From an uncultured Prevotella sp. (GTDB taxonomy: Bacteria; Bacteroidota; Bacteroidia; Bacteroidales; Bacteroidaceae), in NCBI GenBank assembly GCA_937922435.1, contig CAKZVT010000036.1:1-25425 (forward strand): 25,425 nucleotides of DNA, written 5' to 3'. Positions 5,821-14,315 of the stretch are shown here, one piece after another. The notes beneath the pieces were generated by a model. The model was given only the letters and a program-made list of their open reading frames with translations, did not search any database and was not told the DNA's origin. The translations under genes were made by a program, and so were the position numbers. Each line of letters opens with the position of its first letter. The stretch's first letter is position 1.

Positions 5821-6584
5821 TGGTTTTCAAGGTTAAGCATTCCGAGGATTTCGTCGGCCAGCAAGTCGATGTTGCTGTCCTTAAGCAACGAGGGCGAAGG
5901 GGCGAACAGCGTGCTGCGGAACACATGTCCGTCACGGCATATCCCTTTGTTGAAACGTTCGGCTTTGGGCAGCACCGTCTTGAACACGGGAATTTTCAGA
6001 TGCCCCAAAATCTCGCTGTAAGCATTGTAAAGCTCCTTTGACGCGCGGCGGTCCATGCAATTCCAGAGCAGGCGGACGTCACGCAACGGGAACTCTTGGT
6101 TGCGCCCAAGCAGTTCACGGACGGCCAAAACAAAACTCATGCTGCTCTGCATCACCATACGGTTCTGCGTGACGGGCACAATAAGACGGTCCATGTTCAC
6201 TATCGAACTGAACACTCCCGTGGCGTTCACCGTGCCGGGAAGGTCCGTGAAAACAACGTCGTAACACAGGCCGGAGCGGTCGATGAAGCCGTATGCCGCC
6301 CGCTTAGCCTCCTCCGGTTTGGCCGTAAGCACTGTGTAGGCCTTCCTTCCGCTGTCGCCGAACTGACTTACGAGACGTTGCTGCAACGCCCCGTCCTTCT
6401 CTACCGTCTTGACGTCCCAGTCGCGGATGTCGCGGACGCTGTGCTGCGGATAGTCGCAGTCTACAACGAGGACATTCAGGCCTTTCACGTAATGAAAATA
6501 ACTTGCGAGGAGTATCGTCAGCGTAGACTTGCCCACTCCTCCCTTCTGGTTGCCCAAGGCAACGAATACAGGTTCTTTTTTCAT
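5817..6584 (-). CDS. traA: TraA, ParA-family ATPase
   Basis: A 255-residue ParA/MinD-type ATPase with a deviant Walker A motif (KGGVGKST, residues 14-21) followed by a VVDCDYPQHS switch region and a DLPGTVNATG motif. It begins the tra operon of CTnDOT-like elements. ParA proteins polymerise or pattern on DNA; in the ICE it may aid element positioning, transfer, or regulation of the operon. The upstream leader of about 210 bases holds an array of near-palindromic repeats and a Bacteroides-type promoter at 6795-6802. The gene overlaps the next one by 4 bases. Length and motifs look complete. Confidence 0.85.
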   Translation of the reverse strand: MKKEPVFVALGNQKGGVGKSTLTILLASYFHYVKGLNVLVVDCDYPQHSVRDIRDWDVKTVEKDGALQQRLVSQFGDSGRKAYTVLTAKPEEAKRAAYGFIDRSGLCYDVVFTDLPGTVNATGVFSSIVNMDRLIVPVTQNRMVMQSSMSFVLAVRELLGRNQEFPLRDVRLLWNCMDRRASKELYNAYSEILGHLKIPVFKTVLPKAERFNKGICRDGHVFRSTLFAPSPSLLKDSNIDLLADEILGMLNLENQ

Positions 6585-6599
6585 AATCGTCGTTTATGT

Positions 6600-6800
6600 T
6601 TGCATCGTTACATTCCGTGCCGCATTGCAACGCACCGCGCATAGCTTCATTGCGTTTCATGATGCATTAAGCCATTGTAGAACATGACGCATTGCGTCGG
6701 TGCATCAGGTGACGCATTGCGTCAGTGCATTAAATGTTGCATTGCATCAATACATTGCGTGACGCACTGCAATGCGTGTGCCATTGCGTCGATGCAAAAA
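6600..6800. repeat. Palindromic iteron array in the traA leader
   Basis: The core GACGCATTGCGTC is a perfect 6+1+6 palindrome present exactly at 6686-6698 and 6711-6723, spaced by 25 bases. Degenerate versions (GCATTGC, CATTGCGT, GACGCACTGCAATGCGTG, CATTGCGTCGATGC) fill the rest of the interval. The array lies between the traA promoter and the traA start. It looks like an operator or a parS-like centromere for the TraA system. Confidence 0.7.
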
Positions 6801-6802
6801 TA
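6795..6802 (-). promoter_or_regulatory. Candidate traA promoter (-7 element)
   Basis: TATTTTTG, reading leftwards, matches TAnnTTTG. Transcription would start near 6788 and run through the whole iteron array before reaching traA. The -33 element is not clear. Confidence 0.5.
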
Positions 6803-6910
6803 GGCAACTTCCGGTGTATTGCAACATACGGAAGACCGCTTGGCAACACGTGTCGTCAGATGTCATGAGACATCACGGCGGAGGCTGTTCCGCACTAATA
6901 CGGAAGCGCA

Positions 6911-6918
6911 TAACTTTG
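6911..6918 (+). promoter_or_regulatory. Candidate mobA promoter (-7 element)
   Basis: TAACTTTG matches TAnnTTTG and points to mobA, about 240 bases downstream. A small inverted repeat (TTCCG...CGGAA, 6888-6905) lies just upstream where a regulator could bind. No clear -33 TTTG is present. Confidence 0.5.
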
Positions 6919-7157
6919 CAGAACCAAAACGGCAGACAACGAACGCGCTCCGCCGGAACACCGCACGTCGCACGCTCCGCACGGCAATCCGACGGCAGGA
7001 AGGATTTTCTGTCCACAAGAACAGAGCAAGTTGTGTTTCCGTCCGACGTCATGGCTTCCGTCCGACGAAAACGGCTTGCCCCTCCCTCACGGTCGGGCAG
7101 GCGCGCTCCAAAGTCGCCGACAAGGAAAGAAGAAACACAAACCACAAAACAAGATGT

Positions 7158-7580
7158 ATGGAAAAAGACAAAGGAAACATGAACGCAAGGAAACGGAAAA
7201 CCAAAGACGGAGGCTGCAAACTCAGCTTCCGCCTTAACGCAGAGGAAAAGGAAAAGTTCGACAAGATGATGGCCGAAACGGAGGCGCGCGACCGCACGCT
7301 GCTAATAAAGAAGTCGCTTTTCGGGGGAACGCTTAGGGTCGTCAAGACGGACAAGGCCACGCTTGACTACTACGTCCGCCTGACAGACCTTTACAAGCAG
7401 TTCCAGATTGTCGGCAACAACTACAACCAGACTGTGAAGGCCGTAAAAAAGAACTTCGACGAGAAGCGCGCCCGCGCGCTGCTTTACCGCCTTGAAAAAT
7501 GCAGCCTCGAACTTATGCTGGTATGCAAGAAGATTGTCGCACTCACGCAGGAATACGAACGGAAATGGTTGCAAAGATAA
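7158..7580 (+). CDS. mobA: MobA, relaxosome accessory protein
   Basis: A basic protein of about 140 residues (MEKDKGNMNARKRKTK...) with a ribbon-helix-helix-like segment (CKLSFRLNAEEKEKFDKMM) typical of MobA/MobC-type plasmid mobilisation proteins. Such proteins bind oriT and assist the relaxase. The C-terminal half is helical (YKQFQIVGNNYNQTVKAVKKNF). The frame stays open upstream, but the region there is non-coding in character, so the ATG at 7158 is chosen; 7179 is an alternative that would start MNARKRK. It overlaps mobB by 16 bases, as in the mobABC operons of CTnDOT and CTn341. Confidence 0.8.
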   Translation: MEKDKGNMNARKRKTKDGGCKLSFRLNAEEKEKFDKMMAETEARDRTLLIKKSLFGGTLRVVKTDKATLDYYVRLTDLYKQFQIVGNNYNQTVKAVKKNFDEKRARALLYRLEKCSLELMLVCKKIVALTQEYERKWLQR

Positions 7581-8824
7581 GCCGCGGCTCAAGCCTTTAC
7601 GGTGCGCTTGCCTATAATTATAACAAGGTGGAAAGAGGCGTGGCCGAAATACTGTCGGGCAACCGTATTATATCCGACCGCCTCGGACAGCCAAGCGCGG
7701 ACATCCGCCTCGCGTTGCTCTCGTTCGACGACCACCTGTCGGTAAACCGCAACACTAAGAAGCCCGTGCTGCACATAGCGATAAGCCCTGCGCCCGAGGA
7801 CAAATTGGATAATGGGCAGCTTGAAGAGCTTGCGGCAAAGTACATGGAGATGATGGACTACGGCGGACAGCCTTACATCGCATTCAAGCACGGCGACTCG
7901 CACAACACACACATTCACATTGTAAGCGTCTGCGTTGACGGGGAGGGCCGGAAAATAAGCGACCGCTACGAGCACCGCCGCTCCATGTCCGCCTGCCGCA
8001 AACTGGAACGGACATTCGGACTGCGCAACGGAGCGGAACTGCACGGCAGTCCGAAAACGGAATTGAAAAAGGTCAACGTAGCGGAAAGCGACATGCGCCA
8101 TCAAATCGCCAACACTCTGAAAGCCGTATTGGAGAGCTACCGCTTCCAGTCGTTCGGAGAGTACAGCGCGGTGCTTTCCGCACTGAACATCGAGGCGCGG
8201 CAGGTAAAAGGCGAGTACAAGGGGCGGTCATACGTGGGCGTTGTCTACACTGCCACCGACGACACGGGCAAGACGGTGGGCACAACCTACAAAAGCTCGC
8301 GCTTCGGCAAACGTTTCGGCGACGAGGGGCTGAAGAAAATGATGCGGCGGCACACGGCGGACTTCAAAGCCGGCAAGTGGCAGCCTGCCATTAAAAAGCA
8401 AGTTGAGGAGGCGATGCGCAGCGCACGTTCGCGCGGCGAGTTCACGGCAATGCTTGCTGCGCAAGGCGTCGGCGTGGTGTTCCGAGAGAACGAAGACGGA
8501 CGCATCTACGGCGTGACGTTCATCGACCACGGCAGGCGAGAGGCGTTCAACGGCTCACGGCTCGGTAAGGAATACTCCGCTAACGTGTTCGACAGGCTGT
8601 TCAAGTCGTGGGAGAACGGCAAAGGCATGGACGTTGGGAAGGATGTATTTGCTACGGATTGGCATGGACGGCAAGAGCGGAACGTTAATGGAAACATCAT
8701 TGAACAAGCCGCAGGAGCGTTGTCTTTGGAGACAAACCCGGCAACAGACTACGAGGAAGAGGCTTTCCGCCGGCGCATGAATTGCAAGAAAAAGCCGGGC
8801 AAGCGCAGGTCGCGCGGAATATGA
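7565..8824 (+). CDS. mobB: MobB, relaxase
   Basis: A 419-residue MobP/MobB-type relaxase that should nick one DNA strand at oriT and stay covalently bound to it during transfer. The N-terminal catalytic domain shows candidate tyrosines in LYGALAYNYNK (residues 11-21) and the metal-binding histidine cluster H109, H113, H116, H118 (FKHGDSHNTHIHIV). The C-terminal part is basic and repetitive in charge (RSARSRGEF, ending KKKPGKRRSRGI). The start at 7565 (MVAKISRGSSLYG) is preferred over an earlier in-frame ATG that lies inside mobA. It is translationally linked to mobA and followed after 269 bases by mobC. Confidence 0.85.
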   Translation: MVAKISRGSSLYGALAYNYNKVERGVAEILSGNRIISDRLGQPSADIRLALLSFDDHLSVNRNTKKPVLHIAISPAPEDKLDNGQLEELAAKYMEMMDYGGQPYIAFKHGDSHNTHIHIVSVCVDGEGRKISDRYEHRRSMSACRKLERTFGLRNGAELHGSPKTELKKVNVAESDMRHQIANTLKAVLESYRFQSFGEYSAVLSALNIEARQVKGEYKGRSYVGVVYTATDDTGKTVGTTYKSSRFGKRFGDEGLKKMMRRHTADFKAGKWQPAIKKQVEEAMRSARSRGEFTAMLAAQGVGVVFRENEDGRIYGVTFIDHGRREAFNGSRLGKEYSANVFDRLFKSWENGKGMDVGKDVFATDWHGRQERNVNGNIIEQAAGALSLETNPATDYEEEAFRRRMNCKKKPGKRRSRGI

Positions 8825-9093
8825 AACGCAACCGACCGTGAACCGTATCAAAGTCTACGGTTTTGCAAGACATGGTCTTTGAGCCCGCAAAACACGGCAA
8901 ACCGCAACGTAAAAGGTACCCTTTTGGAAGCCGAAAGGTCATCTTTTGGAGAGCGCAAGGTAACAAACTGAAAATCAAGATGTTACCAACGTAGCAAAAA
9001 TCAAAGCCATTTAAGCAAACAAATATCAAAGAAAGGAATGTAAACAGGAAGTCTGCCACAATGTGACGGGCTTCCACAAAACAAGAAAAACGT
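8825..9093. other. mobB-mobC spacer with imperfect direct and inverted repeats
   Basis: Two similar 17-base units, AAAGGTACCCTTTTGGA (8912-8928) and AAAGGTCATCTTTTGGA (8934-8950), are followed by a 7-base inverted repeat, GGTAACA (8959-8965) and TGTTACC (8981-8987), with a 15-base loop. No coding frame is convincing. The repeats could be a regulatory leader for mobC or part of a mobile repeat family. Confidence 0.5.
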
Positions 9094-11130
9094 ATGCAAC
9101 AGGAAGACGATTTGAGGGCGCTGGCCAAGATAATGGAGTTCGGCCGCGCTGTGAGCATTTTTATTATGGTGGCGCACGTCTACGTGTTCTGCCACGAAAG
9201 CATGAGGGAATGGAACCTTGACATCGGCGTAATCGACCGCATAATACTTAACTTCAACCGCACCACGGGAATTTTCTGCAACACGCTGTGGAGCAAGCTG
9301 GCCGCCGTGTTGCTGTTAGCCATATCCTGCATGGGCACAATCGGCGTGAAGGGCGAGGGCATAACGTGGCGCAAGATACTCGCCGCGCTGTCCGTCGGCA
9401 CGGCGTTGTTCTTCTTCAACTGGTGGCTGCTCGACCTGCGCCTGCCGCACACGGCGGCCACGGCACTGTATGTTTTCACCCTGACCTGCGGCTATCTCGC
9501 TCTGCTTATGGCCGGACTGTGGATGAGCCGCCTGTTCAGGCACGGCCTGATGAATGACATGTTCAACACCGAAAACGAGAGCTTCATGCAGGAAACGCGC
9601 CTCATGGAGAACGAATATTCCGTCAACCTGCCCACGCGCTTCATGTACGGCGGCAGGATGAACGACGGCTGGATAAACGTTGTAAACCCCTTCCGCGCAA
9701 CCATCGTGTTGGGCACGCCCGGCTCGGGCAAGTCATACGCCGTGGTGAACAGCTACATCCGCCAGATGATTTCAAAGGGTTATAGCGCTTACATCTACGA
9801 CTACAAGTTCGACGACCTGTCCGTCATAGCCTATAACACGCTGCTGCGCAACATGGACAAGTACGTCGCCGCGCCGAAGTTCTACGTCATCAACTTCGAC
9901 GATCCACGCCGCTCTCACCGTTGCAACCCCATCAATCCCGACTTCATGACCGACATCTCGGACGCTTACGAAGCAAGCTACACAATAATGCTCAACCTCA
10001 ACCGCACGTGGATTGAAAAGCAGGGCGACTTCTTCGTTGAGTCGCCGATTATCCTGCTGGCGGCCATAATCTGGTACCTCAAAATATACAAGGGCGGCAT
10101 ATACTGCACCTTTCCGCACGCCGTGGAGCTGCTCAACAAGCCGTATGCCGACCTGTTCGTCATCCTAACATCGTATCCGGAGCTTGAAAACTACCTATCG
10201 CCGTTCATGGACGCATGGAAAGGCGGAGCGCAAGACCAGTTGCAGGGCCAGATTGCATCGGCGAAAATCCCCTTGACGCGCATGATTTCACCGCAGCTTT
10301 ACTGGGTGATGACTGGTGACGACTTCTCGCTCGACATAAACAATCCGCAGGAACCGAAGATACTTTGCGTCGGCAACAACCCCGACAGGCAGAACATCTA
10401 TTCCGCCGCGCTCGGCCTTTACAACTCGCGGATAGTGAAGCTCGTGAACAAGAAGGGAAGGTTGAAGAGCGCGATAATAATCGACGAGCTGCCGACAATA
10501 TACTTCCGCGGCCTCGATAATCTCATCGCCACAGCGCGCAGCAACAAAGTGGCGGTATGCCTCGGCTTCCAGGACTTTTCGCAGCTCAACCGCGATTACG
10601 GCGAAAAGGAGTCGAAGGTAATACAGAACACCGTCGGAAACATCTTCAGCGGCCAGGTGGTGGGCGAGACGGCGAAGACACTTTCCGAGCGTTTCGGCAA
10701 AATCCTGCAACAGCGGCAGTCCGTCTCGATAAACAGGCAGGACGTGTCGACCTCGATAAACACCCAGCTCGACCAACTCATACCGGCCTCGAAAATATCA
10801 AACCTGTCGCAAGGCACGTTCGTAGGCGCCGTTTCTGACAACATCAGCGAGAAGATATGCCAAAAGATTTTCCACGCCGAAATCGTGGTTGACCACGACA
10901 AGGTCGGCGCGGAGGAACGGGCTTACATGAAAATCCCGGTAATCAACGAGTTCCGTGACAAGGACGGCAACGACGTAATGGCACAGCAAATCCAGCGCAA
11001 CTACGACCGCATAAAGGCCGACGCGCAGGCCATCGTCAACGACGAGATGGAACGTATCAAAAGCGACCCGGAGTTGTGCAGGCGGTTGGGACTCGAAAAT
11101 GAAAGCGTTGACAAGGAAGAACAGTCGTAA
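9094..11130 (+). CDS. mobC: MobC, type IV coupling protein (VirD4/TraG-like)
   Basis: A 678-residue coupling protein that links the relaxosome to the conjugation channel. Four hydrophobic segments in the first 145 residues (around 16-33, 68-88, 95-114, 122-143) anchor it in the inner membrane. The cytoplasmic ATPase domain has Walker A GTPGSGKS at 207-214 and Walker B around AIIIDELPTIYF. A TraG/TraD-type motif follows (VCLGFQDFSQLNRDYG), then QNTVGNIFSGQVVGETAKTLSERFGK. This is the classical MobC of the CTnDOT/CTn341 mob operon. The C-terminal acidic tail (ENESVDKEEQS) could bind partners. It appears complete. Confidence 0.88.
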   Translation: MQQEDDLRALAKIMEFGRAVSIFIMVAHVYVFCHESMREWNLDIGVIDRIILNFNRTTGIFCNTLWSKLAAVLLLAISCMGTIGVKGEGITWRKILAALSVGTALFFFNWWLLDLRLPHTAATALYVFTLTCGYLALLMAGLWMSRLFRHGLMNDMFNTENESFMQETRLMENEYSVNLPTRFMYGGRMNDGWINVVNPFRATIVLGTPGSGKSYAVVNSYIRQMISKGYSAYIYDYKFDDLSVIAYNTLLRNMDKYVAAPKFYVINFDDPRRSHRCNPINPDFMTDISDAYEASYTIMLNLNRTWIEKQGDFFVESPIILLAAIIWYLKIYKGGIYCTFPHAVELLNKPYADLFVILTSYPELENYLSPFMDAWKGGAQDQLQGQIASAKIPLTRMISPQLYWVMTGDDFSLDINNPQEPKILCVGNNPDRQNIYSAALGLYNSRIVKLVNKKGRLKSAIIIDELPTIYFRGLDNLIATARSNKVAVCLGFQDFSQLNRDYGEKESKVIQNTVGNIFSGQVVGETAKTLSERFGKILQQRQSVSINRQDVSTSINTQLDQLIPASKISNLSQGTFVGAVSDNISEKICQKIFHAEIVVDHDKVGAEERAYMKIPVINEFRDKDGNDVMAQQIQRNYDRIKADAQAIVNDEMERIKSDPELCRRLGLENESVDKEEQS

Positions 11131-11266
11131 AAACGGGCTTTTATGAAAAATCAGGATGATAGCCATTGCGCTTTCGGCGATAATCTTTATCTCTGCAAAT
11201 AACATTAAGTCTATTTAGTGTTAAGCCTTTATTTGACTATTAAGCATAAATATAATTACTGTTATT

Positions 11267-11578
11267 ATGGGAGACTTGACAGGCTATTCAATCCCCGAAC
11301 TGATACACCTGCTCGGCACGAGGTTCAGGGATTACAGGCAGAGGGCCAACCTTACACAAAAGGACGTGGCGGAAAAGACCGGCCTGTCAACCGTTACCAT
11401 ATACAAGTTTGAAAGCGGCACGGCCAACAACCTGTCGTTGGGCACGTTCCTGCTCTTGTTGAAAGCCGTAGGATGGATTAACGCCATCAACGACTTCATG
11501 CCCGAACTGCCAGAGTCGCCGTATCTCGTAAGGGACGACGAAAAGAAAGTGCAACGCATAAGACATAAGAAACTATGA
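11267..11578 (+). CDS. hipB: HipB-like XRE-family antitoxin/regulator
   Basis: A 103-residue protein with a central Cro/C1 helix-turn-helix (LTQKDVAEKTGLSTVTIYKFESG) and a short C-terminal tail. It is encoded just ahead of a HipA-type kinase remnant with an ATGA overlap (11575-11578), which is the standard hipBA arrangement. HipB normally binds HipA and represses the operon. Here the partner has lost most of its body, so the protein may persist as a stand-alone DNA-binding regulator. The 136-base spacer upstream is AT-rich, and I could not identify a convincing promoter in it. Confidence 0.8.
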   Translation: MGDLTGYSIPELIHLLGTRFRDYRQRANLTQKDVAEKTGLSTVTIYKFESGTANNLSLGTFLLLLKAVGWINAINDFMPELPESPYLVRDDEKKVQRIRHKKL

Positions 11579-12490
11579 GCAAGACGGTAAAAGTTATACT
11601 TTGGGACGAGGAGATAGGCCGCCCGTTCGTCGGCGGAGCTTGAAATGGCGTATTACCGTATGGCGGTTGATTCAGGCATAAGCATGACTGACTCGCGGCT
11701 GCTTGAAGTGGAAAGGCGCAGGCATTTCCTGACAAGGCGCTTCGACCGAAAAGACGGGGGCAAACTGCACGTACAGACGCTTGCGACAATATGGCCGGGC
11801 GCTCACAGCTATGAGGAGCTGCTCATGGTGTGCAGGAAACTCGATGTGCCGGAGAAGGACTCCGAAGAGGTGTTCAGGCGTTTGGTGTTCAACATCCTTG
11901 CCAACAACACCGACGACCACAACAAGAACTTCTCGTTCATCATGGACAGGCAAGGGCGTTGGAGGCTGTCCCCAGCATACGACATGACGTTCATCTTCAA
12001 CAGCGGCGGATACCAACCGGAAGACGGACATTGTATGTCTGTCGGCGGAAAGACAAGCGGCATGACGAAACAGGACATCCTTTCGTTCGCCTCCGACAAC
12101 GGCATACGCCGCCCCGAGGCGATAATCTGCAAGGTCGTGGAAGCGTTAAAAAATTTTAGGACGCTTGCCGACGAATACGGTGTAAAGGAAGAATGGACGG
12201 GACGTGTGGCTTCTTGCATAGACCGGCATTTGGCTGAATGGAACTACCTGCAAAAAAACAACGGCGTTGCAGCCTTAACCGACGGACAAGGCAACACAGC
12301 GTCCAATGTCAGGATTGAGGAAGCATACCACGGAAATTACCACCTGTATGCCGACATAAACGGCAAGGAACATAAATACGTCATAAGGAAAGGAACCGAT
12401 GAATATCAGACCATCAGCCGTTACGGCACGTTGAATGTTCCCCAGGAATATTTACGAACTTTGGTTGAGAAGTTCATCATGAAAAAATAA
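11575..12490 (+). pseudogene. hipA: hipA, Ser/Thr kinase toxin with a large internal deletion
   Basis: The start (MSKTVKVILWDEEIGRPFVGG, then TGA at 11641-11643) is a HipA N-terminus. The next frame resumes at ELEMAYYRMAVDSG and continues to 12490. The resumed part holds the C-terminal kinase half: HFLTRRFDR, the catalytic NNTDDHNKNFSF and the metal-binding LSPAYDMTF. Roughly 180 central residues normally present in HipA, including the N-terminal subdomain and the Gly-rich loop with the autophosphorylation serine, are missing, and the junction also shifts frame. A residual 281-residue product from the ATG at 11645 is possible but would lack the nucleotide-clamping loop. The C-terminus carries about 75 extra residues beyond the usual HipA end. 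Confidence 0.8.
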
Positions 12491-12844
12491 AAGTGGTCAT
12501 ACCTTTGCACGTTGTTCCACACCTCTGTACAATGCCTTTCCGTTTAAGAATTGGAATAATGTGAAATTTCGCAGAAAAACAAGGCGGATTATGTGAAATA
12601 TTCATTGTTCAAACTTTAATTGCAAACAATCAAACGGATTCGTGAGGTTCTTTTACTTGATGCCCAAACCAGAAGAATTGTAACAATGGCATGTCAAGTT
12701 TTATGGTGGGTATAAGTGCGGATACACGCAAAAAAAATCCGCCTAATTGGCTAAATTCCCTATCGGCAATATGTATAAATGGGGAAACTTTGCTATCTTT
12801 GCAGGGTAAAAGCTCGTATATCCGCAAACATTTCCGTTAGACAA
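12491..12844. other. Intergenic spacer before the AAA ATPase gene
   Basis: AT-rich and without a coding frame. It contains a promoter-like TACCTTTG near 12503-12510, a dispersed inverted pair GGCGGATT / AATCCGCC about 150 bases apart, and the ATPase promoter at 12794-12801. Nothing else is recognised. Confidence 0.5.
12794..12801 (+). promoter_or_regulatory. Promoter (-7 element) of the AAA ATPase gene
   Basis: TATCTTTG matches TAnnTTTG. Its position downstream of the first in-frame ATG (12779) shows that the real start is the later ATG at 12845. Confidence 0.55.
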
Positions 12845-14143
12845 ATGAGAATAGAACGAAAAAGAAACCTTCAAAAATTGATAGACAGCCGTAAAAACGG
12901 ACAGATAAAAATCATAACAGGTATCAGACGATGCGGTAAATCCTATTTGTTAGGAGTGCTCTATCGTGACTATCTCTTGCAAGACGGAGTACCTGCCGAC
13001 CAGATTGTAATTATCGAACTTGACAACGATATGAATGCGCGTTACAGGAATCCCTTGGAGTTAGGCGAACATCTTCGCAAAATAGTGGGCGATACTTCAA
13101 AGGACTATTATATCCTGCTTGATGAGATACAAATGGTTGAGTCGATAGACAATCCTTATCTTCCCAAAGGTTCCGGCGCAAAAATCACCTTTGTTGACGT
13201 GCTGTTAGGTTTGAAAAGCCTGCCGAATGTAGATGTGTATGTGACGGGCAGCAACTCAAAGATGCTGTCTTCGGACGTGGCTACCGCCTTCCGTGACAGG
13301 GGCCAGGAGATACACATCACCCCGCTGACTTACGACGAGTTTTATCCGGCTTATCCAAAAGAGAAGCGCTTTGCATGGCGTGAATTCATCGCTTACGGTG
13401 GAATGCCTTTGGTATTGCAGAAACCTACCCATGAGGAAAAGTCGAACTATCTGCAAGACCTTTTCAGACTCACTTATATAAAGGATGTGATTGAACGCAA
13501 CAGGCTTCGTGCAAATGCGGAAACCCTTGACGAATTGCTCAATGTTGTGGCTTCAGCCGTGGGCTCGCTGACCAATCCGACACGTTTGGCAAACACATTC
13601 CAGTCTGTCAAGGGGGTGAAAATAAAAAGCGATACGATTTCAAACTATCTTGACTGCTTTATTGACGCTTATATTCTAAACAAGGCATATCGTTACGACA
13701 TAAAAGGCCGCTCATACATTGATTCGCCGCTAAAATATTACTTCACGGACATAGGCTTGCGCAACGCTCTGCTCAATTTCCGCCAGCAGGAAGAGAACCA
13801 TATCATGGAAAACATCATTTACAACGAACTCAAGGCGCGTGGATTCAATGTGGACGTGGGAATTGTTGAGTACAACTATTCTTTAGAAGGAAAGAACAAG
13901 CGTTCGCAGCTTGAAGTGGATTTTGTGGTGAATTTGGCAGACAAACGTTATTACATACAATCAGCCCTGACTGTTTCCAATGAAGAGAAGCGGCAACAGG
14001 AGGTCAATTCGCTCAACAGGATTGACGATTCATTTGCAAAAATCGTTGTCGTAAACGATAACGTGCTGCCATGGACTGACGATAAAGGCGTGCAATATAT
14101 CAACATCGAGGATTTCCTGCTTGAAAGAATCAACAATCTGTAA
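12845..14143 (+). CDS. DUF4143-type AAA ATPase
   Basis: A 432-residue ATPase of the AAA_14/DUF4143 group, common in Bacteroidota and often carried on accessory DNA. Walker A is GIRRCGKS (26-33); Walker B is YYILLDEIQ, followed by the sensor VYVTGSNSKMLSSD and an arginine-rich AFRDRG. The C-terminal DUF4143 domain resembles a PD-(D/E)xK nuclease fold: an acidic QLEVDFVV strand is followed by YYIQSAL, where the usual acidic or basic catalytic pair is replaced by Gln-Ser, so nuclease activity is doubtful. Biological role is unknown for the family. It stands alone, convergent with rteB, with its own promoter. The start at 12845 is chosen because the promoter lies after the earlier ATG. Confidence 0.8.
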   Translation: MRIERKRNLQKLIDSRKNGQIKIITGIRRCGKSYLLGVLYRDYLLQDGVPADQIVIIELDNDMNARYRNPLELGEHLRKIVGDTSKDYYILLDEIQMVESIDNPYLPKGSGAKITFVDVLLGLKSLPNVDVYVTGSNSKMLSSDVATAFRDRGQEIHITPLTYDEFYPAYPKEKRFAWREFIAYGGMPLVLQKPTHEEKSNYLQDLFRLTYIKDVIERNRLRANAETLDELLNVVASAVGSLTNPTRLANTFQSVKGVKIKSDTISNYLDCFIDAYILNKAYRYDIKGRSYIDSPLKYYFTDIGLRNALLNFRQQEENHIMENIIYNELKARGFNVDVGIVEYNYSLEGKNKRSQLEVDFVVNLADKRYYIQSALTVSNEEKRQQEVNSLNRIDDSFAKIVVVNDNVLPWTDDKGVQYINIEDFLLERINNL

Positions 14144-14234
14144 GAAATTGAAGTCATACGGATATCAGAAGGCATTTCTGACGGATTTGACTGTTCCAAA
14201 AATCCGCACAACAGAAATATCGCTTTAAGTGAAG

Positions 14235-14315
14235 AGTGAAAAACGAAAAGTGAAAAATCCAAGTGAAATATGAACGCTTCCAAGCAAATGGATTCTTCAC
14301 TTTTCGTTTTTCACT
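14235..14315. terminator. 26-bp inverted repeat between convergent genes
   Basis: Positions 14235-14260 and 14290-14315 are complementary over 26 bases with a single mismatch, separated by a 29-base loop. The repeat lies between the convergent ATPase and rteB genes and touches the rteB stop codon. No clean U-tract follows on either strand, although both flanks are rich in A and T. A bidirectional terminator is the simplest reading; a small mobile palindrome (AGTGAAAAACGAAAAGTGAA repeats) is the alternative. Confidence 0.6.

Larger units (their letters stand above)
6585..7157. other. Divergent control region between traA and mobA, possible oriT
   Basis: This 573-base gene-free stretch holds the iteron array (6600-6800), a leftward promoter for traA and a rightward one for mobA. 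It also has a 12-base direct repeat TTCCGTCCGACG at 7037-7048 and 7056-7067, and small inverted repeats (TTCCG and CGGAA at 6888-6905). Relaxases of this group are usually encoded close to their oriT, so the part from about 6900 to 7157 is a candidate. No nic site can be assigned from sequence alone. Open frames seen here do not look coding. Confidence 0.5.

Noticed and set aside
6600..6800. Short repeats resembling a CRISPR array
   Set aside because: The repeats are 13-base palindromes of variable quality and spacing, without uniform spacers and without cas genes. They fit operator or centromere iterons.
11645..12490. Intact short HipA-like kinase
   Set aside because: The frame begins inside the kinase core, and the true HipA N-terminus is found just upstream in another frame, so an internal deletion explains it better.
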